64,000 nt of DNA from Vibrio cholerae. Its GTDB lineage: Bacteria; Actinomycetota; Actinomycetes; Actinomycetales; Micrococcaceae. Shown here piece after piece: positions 9,837 through 17,379 of the stretch (position 1 is its first letter; each line of letters opens with the position of its first letter). The translations under genes were made by a program, and so were the position numbers. The notes below the pieces were generated by a model. The model had not been told where the DNA came from, did no database searches, and worked only from the letters and a program-made list of their open reading frames with translations. The stretch is from positions 62,001 to 126,000 of the forward strand of contig WNZI01000001.1 in assembly GCA_009728235.1 (NCBI GenBank), given 5' to 3'.

Positions 9837-10738
9837 ATGCCACGCAGTGGCGTCGGCTCCGGCCCGGCCAGCGGGCTCGCCTCATGGTGTTCGACGTCCT
9901 CACGCGCTCGACGACGTGCGTGCTCGAGACCGCCGACGCGGTCATCGAGGCGCCGAACTGGACTCCCGACGGCGGGTGGCTGATCTTCAACTGCGACGGG
10001 TTGCTGTACCGGACGGCTCCCGAGGAGGACAGCCGGCCCCGGGTCGTCTTCACGGGCGAGGTGACCGATGCCAACAACGACCACGTGGTCTCGGCCGACG
10101 GACGCTTCCTCTATCTCTCCTCCCAGGACGGACACCTCTACGAAGTGCCGCTCGTGGGCGGGGAGGCGAGGCGGGTGACGCGACCTGACGACGGTCTGAA
10201 GGCCAGGTACCTGCACGGCATCTCGCCCGACGGCCGCACCCTCGTGCACATCGGTTCCTCCGACCACGAGGGCGCAACGGCCTTCGCCATCTATGCGGTC
10301 CGTGTCGACGACGGCGCCACCCGGAAGCTCACCGATTCCGACCGCCCCCACGACGGCGTGGAGTACAGCCCCGATGGCGACTGGCTGTACTTCAACTCCG
10401 AGCGGGCGTCGGAGGTCCCGGGCCACTCCCAGCTGTTCAGGATGCGCCCGGACGGCGCCGACGTGGAACAGCTGACGTCCGACGGGCGCGTCAACTGGTT
10501 CCCGCACCTTTCGCCCCACGGTGGGCGACTGGTGTACCTCAGCTATGCGCCCGGGGTGCAGGGGCACCCGGCGAACGAGCCCGTGGTGCTGCGCGTCGCC
10601 GATGCTGACGGTCGGAACGGGTGGGACGCCGTCGAACTGTTCGGCGGGCAGGGCACCATCAACGTCAACAGCTGGGCGCCCGACGGGACCCGCTTCGCCT
10701 ACGTGGAATACCCGTTCCGCGACGTGGAGACCGGGTAA
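9837..10738 (+). CDS. TolB/PD40-type beta-propeller protein, probably frameshifted at its start
   Basis: The body (ATG 9884 onward, 284 aa) contains repeated PD40 propeller motifs: APNWTPDGGWLIFN, VSADGRFLYLSS, ISPDGRTLVHI, YSPDGDWLYFN and LSPHGGRLVYLS. Related proteins begin slightly earlier with a LRPGQR segment, and exactly that is encoded upstream of 9884 (RLRPGQRARL), but that frame has no start codon. An ATG at 9837 with GGAG five bases upstream lies one frame away, so one missing base between 9840 and 9865 would give a normal start. It is the last gene of the LacI-linked operon, 104 bases after the dehydrogenase. Probably a soluble carbohydrate-related propeller; no catalytic assignment is possible. 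Confidence 0.65.
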
Positions 10739-10916
10739 GGAGGTCGCCGGGTCCTTCCCCTACCGGGTGGGCCCACCTGCCTCACGAGCACCCCGGCGAC
10801 GGCACGGTCGACGACTGGTGACGGGCGCTGCCCGACCGGCGGGCCGGTACTGGCGTAGGCTGGGAGCCTGCGGACATGTTCGCGCCACCTCTGGCGCCGT
10901 TCGCGAGGAGGCAGAA

Positions 10917-11561
10917 TTGGTACAGCGTATGGCAGACCCCACGTATCGGGCCCAGCAATGGGAACAGCGGTACGATCCGCAGATCGAGGACGTGAATCGG
11001 CTGTGTGACACCCTGGCGGAGTCGAAGCCGGGGTCGGCGGTGCCGTACATCGACCCGATCCACGACGTCGACGGATGCAAGATCGTCAGTCTGTTCTCCA
11101 ACCCGGGAGCCTCGCTGCCCTCGGGTTTCGTCTCCTTCGAGAACGACGATCCGAGCTCGGTGCGGATGGCAGGGATCTACGAGGCCGTGGGCCTCCGTCC
11201 CGACGCCTTCATGCCGTGGAACGCGCACCCGTGGTACCTCCCCGAGGGCAAGGAGCGTGCACTGACCATGGATCAGATCTCGGACGGCGTCAAGCCGTTG
11301 CTCACGTTCCTCCAGCAGGTGCCCCGGGCCTCGGCCCTCGTGGCGCACGGGGCGGATGCCCACAAGGCAGCACGCCGGCTGATGAAGCTGGAGAACCGCG
11401 CGATCGTGAAGCGCGGATTCAAGATCTACGAAGTGCGCTCTCCCGGTGAGCGCGCCTTCAAGGGAACCCCCGCGAACCAGGAACTGTGGCTCAAGGACAT
11501 CCAGTCCGCCTACACCGATGCCATGGGTAGGGCCGGGATCCGCGCGCGCCAGTCCATCTAG
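10917..11561 (+). CDS. Uracil-DNA-glycosylase-like protein
   Basis: The 214-aa protein contains FSNPGASLPSGFVSFENDD and MPWNAHPWYLP, segments typical of actinobacterial proteins annotated as uracil-DNA glycosylase, with a later LVAHGADAHKAARRL helix. Such proteins would remove damaged bases from DNA, but this subgroup is poorly studied. Its C-terminal part (YEVRSPGERAFKG) differs from the usual HTS-type loop of the fold, so activity is not assured. I prefer the TTG start at 10917 because GAGGAGG sits 5 bases upstream; the ATG at 10929 has no well-placed site. Single gene. Confidence 0.55.
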   Translation: MVQRMADPTYRAQQWEQRYDPQIEDVNRLCDTLAESKPGSAVPYIDPIHDVDGCKIVSLFSNPGASLPSGFVSFENDDPSSVRMAGIYEAVGLRPDAFMPWNAHPWYLPEGKERALTMDQISDGVKPLLTFLQQVPRASALVAHGADAHKAARRLMKLENRAIVKRGFKIYEVRSPGERAFKGTPANQELWLKDIQSAYTDAMGRAGIRARQSI

Positions 11562-11645
11562 GCGCGGCGCGGCTTCCGGGCCGTTCCCGCCCGGAGGCCG
11601 GGGGGCCCGTCCGGCCTGGCCCCAGGACCCTGCAGTGCGGTGCGG

Positions 11646-12005
11646 TCAGGCGAGACCGGTCACCACGCGGAGTGGCGCTTCTGTCGTCGCTTCGTCCTCG
11701 GCGCGGCGCCCGAGGGAGACGCCCCGCAATGTCGCGGAGATGTCCTCGAGCGACTGCTGGACCCAGGTGAAGGCCTCGTCGTCGGCGGACTGGTCCTCGG
11801 GCCGGGACGTGCACGCCCGATGCGCCAGGGCGAGGCGCGCGATGGTCTGCTCGAGATTCTCGAGCAGGGTGTCCGTCTCGGACGCGAGTCGATCGGCGAT
11901 CACCCTGGCCCCCGGGGCGTCCCGACCGCCGGGCATCACGACGAGCGTGGTACGGGGCATGCCCGAATCGATGGGTGTGGTGGCAGATGGATGCTGCGTG
12001 ATCAT
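11646..12005 (-). CDS. Hypothetical protein, 119 aa
   Basis: An unrecognised acidic 119-residue protein with a central helical stretch (ADRLASETDTLLENLEQTIARLALAHRA broken into two helices) and no membrane segment. Codon use matches the neighbours. It is the last gene of a minus-strand group downstream of the OhrR-like regulator and the 70-aa protein, but is separated from them by 142 bases that contain its own stress-type promoter candidate (12064-12088). Function unknown. Confidence 0.55.
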   Translation of the reverse strand: MITQHPSATTPIDSGMPRTTLVVMPGGRDAPGARVIADRLASETDTLLENLEQTIARLALAHRACTSRPEDQSADDEAFTWVQQSLEDISATLRGVSLGRRAEDEATTEAPLRVVTGLA

Positions 12006-12063
12006 GGAACTGAGACCTCTTCTGAGTCAGGATGACGTCCTGAATATCCCCTCGGATACTTCG

Positions 12064-12088
12064 ATACCCGTAGTCTGACACCCCGAAC
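12064..12088 (-). promoter_or_regulatory. Candidate sigmaB/sigmaF-type promoter
   Basis: On the minus strand GTTC is followed after exactly 15 bases by GGGTAT, close to the actinobacterial general-stress promoter consensus GTTT-N15-GGGTAT. It lies 59 bases upstream of the 119-aa gene and points toward it. This is a pattern match only. Confidence 0.4.
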
Positions 12089-12147
12089 CCGAATTCCAGG
12101 TCGCCCAGGACGCAGGAATTCCGCAGTATTCCGACGGCGGCCGGCTC

Positions 12148-12360
12148 TCACTCGTCGCGTTTGCTCCTCAGGTAGGTGGAACCGTCCGGGTTCCGGACCA
12201 CCGTCCACTGTTGGAGCTCCTGATGGCGGGCGCGCTCGGCGTCGTCGTCGCGGTAGACGATAGGACCCGTCGTCGTACCGCGCTGTGCGGGTCCGAAGAA
12301 CATCCGCAGCTTGCCGGTGGCGCTCATGAAGCGGGTCACCAGCGGTTCCCTGTTGCTCAT
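12148..12360 (-). CDS. Small hypothetical protein, 70 aa
   Basis: A basic, soluble 70-residue protein starting MSNREPLVTRFMSATGKL and ending WTVVRNPDGSTYLRSKRDE. I do not recognise the family. Its ATG overlaps the stop of the upstream OhrR-like regulator gene (ATGA), so its synthesis is tied to that of the regulator. AAGG lies about 9 bases upstream. Confidence 0.65.
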   Translation of the reverse strand: MSNREPLVTRFMSATGKLRMFFGPAQRGTTTGPIVYRDDDAERARHQELQQWTVVRNPDGSTYLRSKRDE

Positions 12361-12899
12361 CTGCTTCTACCTTCCTGGTGGAGTTCGCTGCTGCGGGTCT
12401 CCGCACGCTCCGGTCGCCCGTCGCCGGTCGGAAGATCGACGCCGGCGGCACGGATGATCCCGTGCATGGTCTCGTTGAGGTCCTCGGCCTGGTGCCGCGT
12501 CAGCCCGAGGCGCTCCATCATGGTTCCCGGGACGGCGAGAGCCTCCCTGCGCAGGTTCCGACCTGCCGGGGTCAGTTCGACGGCGAGCGCCCGCGCGTTG
12601 CCCGGAACCCTGGTGCGGGTGAGGTGTCCTGAGGCCTCCAGGCGCTTCAGCATCGGGGAGAGGGTGGCCGACTCCATCGCCAGTGCCCGCCCTATACTCC
12701 GGACCGTCCGCGGGCTCTCCTCCCAGAGGGCGAGCATGACCAGGTACTGCGGATGCGTGAGATCGAGCTTCTCGAGGACGGGACGGTAGGCGGACACCAC
12801 GCTGCGGGCTGCGACGGACAGGGCGAAGCAGAGCTGGCGCTCCAGCAGGAGGTCCTCGTCGTCCGTGCTCCGCACTCCCCGCTCGTGGAGGCTCGTCAT
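12357..12899 (-). CDS. MarR-family regulator, OhrR-like
   Basis: This winged-helix regulator of 180 aa resembles OhrR, the organic-peroxide sensor: ERQLCFALSVAARS followed by YRPVLEKLDLTHPQYLVMLALWE-like sequence (helix 1-2 region). The sensing cysteine is at position 24 and the first partner tyrosine is conserved at 38 (spacing 14, as in Bacillus OhrR). The second (TYP in OhrR) is His49. Start ATG 12899 is chosen because an operator-like dyad (12928-12944) covers the longer start at 12944. It is divergent from the radical SAM gene at 13017 and coupled to the 70-aa gene downstream. No ohr gene is adjacent, so peroxide sensing is likely but its target is not obvious. Confidence 0.78.
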   Translation of the reverse strand: MTSLHERGVRSTDDEDLLLERQLCFALSVAARSVVSAYRPVLEKLDLTHPQYLVMLALWEESPRTVRSIGRALAMESATLSPMLKRLEASGHLTRTRVPGNARALAVELTPAGRNLRREALAVPGTMMERLGLTRHQAEDLNETMHGIIRAAGVDLPTGDGRPERAETRSSELHQEGRSR

Positions 12900-12927
12900 C
12901 GTCGTTCCGATCGTTCGTGGGCGAACT

Positions 12928-12944
12928 ATGAGTGTACGACTCAT
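12928..12944. promoter_or_regulatory. Operator-like inverted repeat between OhrR-like and radical SAM genes
   Basis: ATGAGT and ACTCAT form perfect 6-bp arms around a 5-bp spacer (GTACG). The dyad lies 29 bases before the regulator start and 73 bases before the divergent radical SAM gene, a normal position for MarR-family autoregulation. It does not match the classical OhrR box. Confidence 0.5.
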
Positions 12945-13016
12945 GGCGCGTTCGCCCGTCCGGAGTGTCGGTGGCAGCGCCTAGGGTGGTTGCACAGCCG
13001 CTCCGAGAAGGGTTCC

Positions 13017-14084
13017 ATGCTCCAGGCCGACAAACTGCTACAGATCAGTCGAATCTACGTCGAACCGGCGGCCGCCGCCCTGCCGAGAGGCCAGGAGATC
13101 CTGGCACGCTGGCCGGAAGCCGACGTCGTCGAGGTCGCGAGCCACTGGCGGATCCCGGAGCTCAGCGGCGACGAGGCCAACGTCCGGCGCTGGGTGAGGA
13201 TCAAAACCGAAGCCCTGATCATCGGCGTCAAGAAGTCGCTCACCGCGAAACCGAACGGCCGGTCCGCCGATTTCATCGCTCCCTCGACGGCGAACGGCTG
13301 CGCGATGGCGTGCGCCTACTGCTACGTCCCACGGCACAAGGGGTACAGCAATCCGATCACCGTCTTCGCGAACATCGACCAGATCAGCGGGTACCTCGAG
13401 CGGCACGTGGCACGGCAGGGATTCAAGCTCGAGCCGAACCAGTGCGACGCCCACTCCTGGGTCTACGACATCGGCGAGAACAGCGACTGCTCGGTCGACG
13501 CCCTCGTCAGTGACAACGTGAGGGACCTCGTGACCCTCTACCGGGACCTGCCGACGGCGAAGCTGTCCTTCGCCACCAAGTACGTGAACCGGGACATGCT
13601 CACGTGGGACCCCCAGGAACGTACGCGCATCCGCTTCTCGCTCATGCCCGAGAAGCTCGCGCGCACCGTCGACGTGCGGACCACGCCGGTGGCCGATCGG
13701 ATCGCGGCGATCAACGATTTCGTCGAGGCGGGCTATGAGGTGCACGTCAACTTCTCGCCCGTCATCGTGACCTCCGGGTGGCAGGAGGACTGGCGGGAGC
13801 TCTTCGGCCAGCTCGACGCGGCGCTGTCCCCGGCAGCGAAGGATCAGCTGGCAGCCGAGGTGATCTTCCTGACCCACAACCAGCAGCTGCACGAGGTCAA
13901 TCTCGGCTGGCACCCGCAGGCGGAGGAGATCCTCTGGCGGCCGGATCTGCAGGAGACGAAGGTGTCCCAGAACGGCTTCACCAACGTGCGATACCTGGCC
14001 TACGACAAGCGGGGGTATCTTGACGAATTCCTGCGGATGGCTGAGAAGCACCTGCCTTTCTGCAGGATCCGCTACGCGTTCTAG
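13017..14084 (+). CDS. Spore photoproduct lyase-family radical SAM protein
   Basis: The 355-aa protein carries the radical SAM cluster motif as CAMACAYC (Cys-x3-Cys-x2-Cys), followed by YVPRHKGYSNPITVFANID, very like the region after the cluster in SplB, which repairs the thymine dimer of spores by radical chemistry. Start ATG 13017 has GAGAAGGG 5 bases upstream. The presumed host does not sporulate, so the protein may repair another lesion or act elsewhere; actinobacterial SPL-like proteins are common but barely studied. It is divergent from the OhrR-like regulator and may share its operator, hinting at a link to oxidative or UV damage. Family assignment is firm, activity is not. Confidence 0.82.
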   Translation: MLQADKLLQISRIYVEPAAAALPRGQEILARWPEADVVEVASHWRIPELSGDEANVRRWVRIKTEALIIGVKKSLTAKPNGRSADFIAPSTANGCAMACAYCYVPRHKGYSNPITVFANIDQISGYLERHVARQGFKLEPNQCDAHSWVYDIGENSDCSVDALVSDNVRDLVTLYRDLPTAKLSFATKYVNRDMLTWDPQERTRIRFSLMPEKLARTVDVRTTPVADRIAAINDFVEAGYEVHVNFSPVIVTSGWQEDWRELFGQLDAALSPAAKDQLAAEVIFLTHNQQLHEVNLGWHPQAEEILWRPDLQETKVSQNGFTNVRYLAYDKRGYLDEFLRMAEKHLPFCRIRYAF

Positions 14085-14138
14085 CGGGGCCGTCGCCCTT
14101 CGGCCGGAGGGATCCCCCCGTACGGGTAGGTTGATGAC

Positions 14139-15302
14139 GTGGACTCACACCTCGCGCGGGCGCTCACTGCACTGCTCGTCCTGGCGCTCTGCGGCTGCAA
14201 CATCAATCCCAAGGCCGCTCCCTGCGACCCGATCGATGGGCGGAATCTCGCCCCGTCCGACGGCACCCTCTTCGGTGTGAACCTCGAATGGGGGAGGGAG
14301 ACGCTCGCCGAGTACTCCGAGAAGCTCGGCGAGCGGCCTGCCGTCGCGGTCACCTTCGCCGACTTCCCCTTCACCGAGGAGGACCCTGATCTGATCGCTT
14401 CGGCCGCGGAACAGGTGAGGCAAGAGGGCGGCACTCTCCTGCTGACCCTCGAACCGGAAGAAGGGCTCGCTGCCGTCACCGAGGAGCGTGCGGACGACCT
14501 CGCAGCGACGCTGGCCGGGATCAATGCCAACGGGGTGCCGGTGATCATCCGATTCGCGCACGAGATGAACGGATCCTGGTACGCCTGGGGCCAGCAGCCC
14601 GACGAGTACATCGCTGCTTTCCAACGGGTCGCCGAGGCGGTCCACCGTGATGCCCCGGGATCAGCGATGATGTGGGCACCGAACTACGGAGGCGGGTACC
14701 CGTTCTCCGGCGGTGCCCACGAGGCGCTGCCAGGGGCGCCCGGATTCGCGGCCCTCGATACGACGGGCGACGGCGTCCTGACGGCCTTCGACGACCCGTA
14801 CGCTCCGTACTATCCGGGCGACGACGCCGTCGACTGGGTGGGCATGTCCCTGTACCACTGGGGCAGCACGTATCCCTGGGGCGAGAGCGAGATGCCAGAG
14901 GCGGGCAAGTTCATCGACCAGTTGACCGGAGCGAACAACGGGAAGAACGGCGACGACTCGATGCTGCCGGACTTCTACTCCGACTACGGCGTGGCCCACG
15001 ACAAGCCCGTCGCCATCCCCGAGACGGCGGCCCTCGTGACCGAGGACGTCGGGGACACGCGGACCCTGAACATCAAGCGTGCCTGGTGGGCGCAGATCTT
15101 CGATCCGGCAGTCCACGAGCAGTTCCCCCAACTGCACATGGTGAACTGGTTCGAGTGGAACAAGGTGGAGCCCGAGGTGGGAGCCGCCGTGGACTGGACC
15201 GTGATGGAGGACTCCGCCGTCCGGTCCGAGTTCACCGCCGCGCTCCCGGACTCGTACCGCTTCGCGCCGGAGCCCCAGGACTGCGGGGAGCCGCTCTCAT
15301 GA
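14139..15302 (+). CDS. GH26-like beta-mannanase/glycosidase lipoprotein
   Basis: The 387-aa precursor has a signal sequence with a lipobox-like ALCGC (lipidated Cys at about residue 20). It then has a TIM-barrel domain with FGVNLEW at the start, FAHEMNGSWYAWGQ holding the probable acid/base Glu142, and IPETAALV holding a plausible nucleophile Glu295. This layout fits glycoside hydrolase family 26 (mannanases and related glucan hydrolases) anchored to the outer face of the membrane. Start is GTG 14139. Its stop overlaps the ATG of the DUF2071 gene. A polysaccharide target outside the cell is likely; which one cannot be told. Confidence 0.75.
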   Translation: MDSHLARALTALLVLALCGCNINPKAAPCDPIDGRNLAPSDGTLFGVNLEWGRETLAEYSEKLGERPAVAVTFADFPFTEEDPDLIASAAEQVRQEGGTLLLTLEPEEGLAAVTEERADDLAATLAGINANGVPVIIRFAHEMNGSWYAWGQQPDEYIAAFQRVAEAVHRDAPGSAMMWAPNYGGGYPFSGGAHEALPGAPGFAALDTTGDGVLTAFDDPYAPYYPGDDAVDWVGMSLYHWGSTYPWGESEMPEAGKFIDQLTGANNGKNGDDSMLPDFYSDYGVAHDKPVAIPETAALVTEDVGDTRTLNIKRAWWAQIFDPAVHEQFPQLHMVNWFEWNKVEPEVGAAVDWTVMEDSAVRSEFTAALPDSYRFAPEPQDCGEPLS

Positions 15303-16048
15303 TGAGCGGCCCGGAGCCGGACCGCGGCCGGTACCTGGCCCCCACCCTGCCGCAGCCCGTCATCATGGACCAGTTCTGGGCGGATGCGGTGTTCCTCCAC
15401 TGGCGCATCGAGGCGAAAGCCGTGAGGCACTACATGCCGCCGGGGGTAGAGCCCGACGAGGTGGACGGCTCGTCCTGGGTCGGACTGATCGGTTTCCGCA
15501 TGATCGGAGCAGGGCTCGGCCAGGGGTTTCCTGTCCCCTACGTCGGCAGTTTCACAGAGGTCAACGTGCGTCTGTACTCGCGCGGAGCGGACGGTACGCG
15601 GGGCGTCGTGTTCGTCACCCTCGACGCCTCGAGGCTGGCCGTCGTGCTCGCCGCACGGGCCGGTGGGATCCCCTACGTCTGGTCCAGGTGCACTCCCTTC
15701 ACGACTGGCGCGGGGGAGCACAGCGGGTACGGGTACGACGTCGTCCGGTACCGGCGGCAGGCGGCTTCGCGCTTCGCCGTGAAGCCGGACGTCGGCACCA
15801 CGGCCGACGACCACGTGTCTCTCGAGCTCACCGCACGGTTCGGGCTGCACAGCACCCTGGCCGGCCGGACCCTCTACATCCCCAATACGCACACCCCCTG
15901 GCCGCTTCATCCCGCGGCCCTGACGGAGGTGGATGACGGACTGCTGGGAGCGGCGGGGCTCCGCGTGGACGGGCCGCCGGAGTCCGTGCTCTTCTCCCCG
16001 GGTGTGCAGACACAGTTCGGCAGACCCAGGATCGTGCACCGGGCCTGA
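15299..16048 (+). CDS. DUF2071 (YqjF-like) family protein
   Basis: The 249-aa protein shows family landmarks DAVFLHWRI, MPPGVEPDEVDGSSWVGLIGFRM and FTEVNVRLYS, typical of DUF2071/YqjF proteins (acetoacetate-decarboxylase-like fold, function mostly unknown). Two consecutive ATG codons (15299 and 15302) overlap the preceding glycosidase stop, so the two genes are translationally coupled. No catalytic prediction is made. Confidence 0.8.
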   Translation: MMSGPEPDRGRYLAPTLPQPVIMDQFWADAVFLHWRIEAKAVRHYMPPGVEPDEVDGSSWVGLIGFRMIGAGLGQGFPVPYVGSFTEVNVRLYSRGADGTRGVVFVTLDASRLAVVLAARAGGIPYVWSRCTPFTTGAGEHSGYGYDVVRYRRQAASRFAVKPDVGTTADDHVSLELTARFGLHSTLAGRTLYIPNTHTPWPLHPAALTEVDDGLLGAAGLRVDGPPESVLFSPGVQTQFGRPRIVHRA

Positions 16049-16082
16049 TACCGGGAGCGGGGAGCATCGGCCGGAGCGGGAG

Positions 16083-16781
16083 TCAGCCGAGGACGACGCC
16101 CGAAGGTCGGATGCTCAGCGACTCGACGGTCGATTCGCGGGTCGCATCGACCGCCAGCCGCACCGCCTTCGCCACCTGGTCCGGCCGGATCCACGCGTCG
16201 GGCCGGTAGTCCTTGCCCTCCCACGCGTGGAGCTCGGCCTGCATGTCCGTGGCCACCCTGCCCGGGTGGATGGAACTCACCCTGACCCCCTGCGGGCGCT
16301 CTTCCTCCCTCAAGGCATCGGTGAAGGCGCGCAGCGCGAACTTCGTTCCGCTGTACACGGCCGATCCGGCTCCGGAACTGTAGCCGGATCCACTGTTGAT
16401 GGCGATGACCTGACCCCGTGCGGCCCGCAGCGCGGGCAGGAGCGCGCGCGTGAGCGAGGCGACGGCGAAGACGTTGACCTCGAAGCTCTCACGCCAGGCG
16501 TCGTCGGACAGTTCCGCCACGGTGCCCATGCGCAGCACGCCCGCGCTGTGGATCAGCACATCGAGCCGCGGGATGCCGGCGACAGCGGCGGCAACCTGAC
16601 CGGCGTCGCGCAGTTCCGCGGCGAAAGGCTCTGCCGAGGGGAACGAGGACGACAGGTCCGCGAGCGCCGCCAGATCGCGGCCGCCGAGCAGCAGGTGGTG
16701 CGTGGACGCGAGCTCATCCGCGATGGCGCGGCCGATGCCGCGTGACGCGCCGGTGATCAGGACGACGGGTGTGGGTGACAT
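16083..16781 (-). CDS. Short-chain dehydrogenase/reductase
   Basis: The 232-aa classical SDR has the cofactor loop TGASRGIG (residues ~9-16), the NSGSG serine region and the catalytic YSGTK, followed by IHPGRVATDM. It would oxidise or reduce an alcohol/ketone with NAD(P)(H); the small-to-medium residue pattern does not identify the substrate. Single gene on the minus strand, convergent with the DUF2071 gene 34 bases away and divergent from the SnoaL-like operon. Confidence 0.85.
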   Translation of the reverse strand: MSPTPVVLITGASRGIGRAIADELASTHHLLLGGRDLAALADLSSSFPSAEPFAAELRDAGQVAAAVAGIPRLDVLIHSAGVLRMGTVAELSDDAWRESFEVNVFAVASLTRALLPALRAARGQVIAINSGSGYSSGAGSAVYSGTKFALRAFTDALREEERPQGVRVSSIHPGRVATDMQAELHAWEGKDYRPDAWIRPDQVAKAVRLAVDATRESTVESLSIRPSGVVLG

Positions 16782-16950
16782 GGTTTCACCCTAGCAATGC
16801 TCTGCGTCGCGCCGGGAGCGCCCGTCGCATCAGCCGAATCCGACCGCAGGAGCCGCGGGCCGTTGACAATACTGCCCTCACGGGCACAGACTCGCCGAAC
16901 AACAAATGTTTCACAGAGGGAAACTTCAACCGCGCCAAGGAAGGCTCACC

Positions 16951-17379
16951 ATGACGGAGATCGACCTGACGGAGGGCGACGTGCTCCGCGCCGCAACGGC
17001 CCTCGTGAAGGCCTTCGGTGACACGGACACCGCGGCGTACTTCGAGTGCTTCGCCGAGGAGGCCTCCTTCGTGTTCCACACCGAGGTCGCCCGCCTGGAC
17101 AGCAGGTCCGAGTACGAGCGGCTGTGGGGGTCGTGGCTGGCCGAGGGCTGGCGGGTCACGGAATGCACCAGCCGCAATCAGGCGGTTCAGCTCCTCGGAG
17201 CAGTAGCGGTATTCGCGCACGACGTGCGAACGACGACGACGACCGGTGGCATCGCTTCCACCACGGAGGAACGGGAGACCATCGTCTTCAGGAGGATCGG
17301 CGATGACGTGAAAGCGGTCCACGAGCATCTCAGCCCTGCCCCCGTTCCTCCCGTTCCGGCGGAAGCGCCGACCCGATGA
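16951..17379 (+). CDS. SnoaL/NTF2-like (DUF4440-type) small protein
   Basis: A 142-aa protein with the cone-shaped NTF2-like fold pattern: helix ATALVKAFGDTDTAAYFECFAEEA, then FVFHTEVARLDSRSEYERLW, then alternating strands ending ERETIVFRRIGDDVKAVHEHLS. Start ATG 16951 follows GGAAGG. It begins an operon with the NCS1 permease (ATGA overlap) and the cyclase-family hydrolase, so it may be an isomerase, hydrolase or binding protein in the same small-molecule pathway. A TTGACA hexamer at 16863-16868 is a possible -35, but no good -10 was found. Confidence 0.72.
   Translation: MTEIDLTEGDVLRAATALVKAFGDTDTAAYFECFAEEASFVFHTEVARLDSRSEYERLWGSWLAEGWRVTECTSRNQAVQLLGAVAVFAHDVRTTTTTGGIASTTEERETIVFRRIGDDVKAVHEHLSPAPVPPVPAEAPTR

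Noticed and set aside
16863-16891. TTGACA promoter for the SnoaL-like operon
   Set aside because: The -35 is perfect but the hexamer 17 bases later (ACAGAC) is a poor -10, so it is not listed as a feature.
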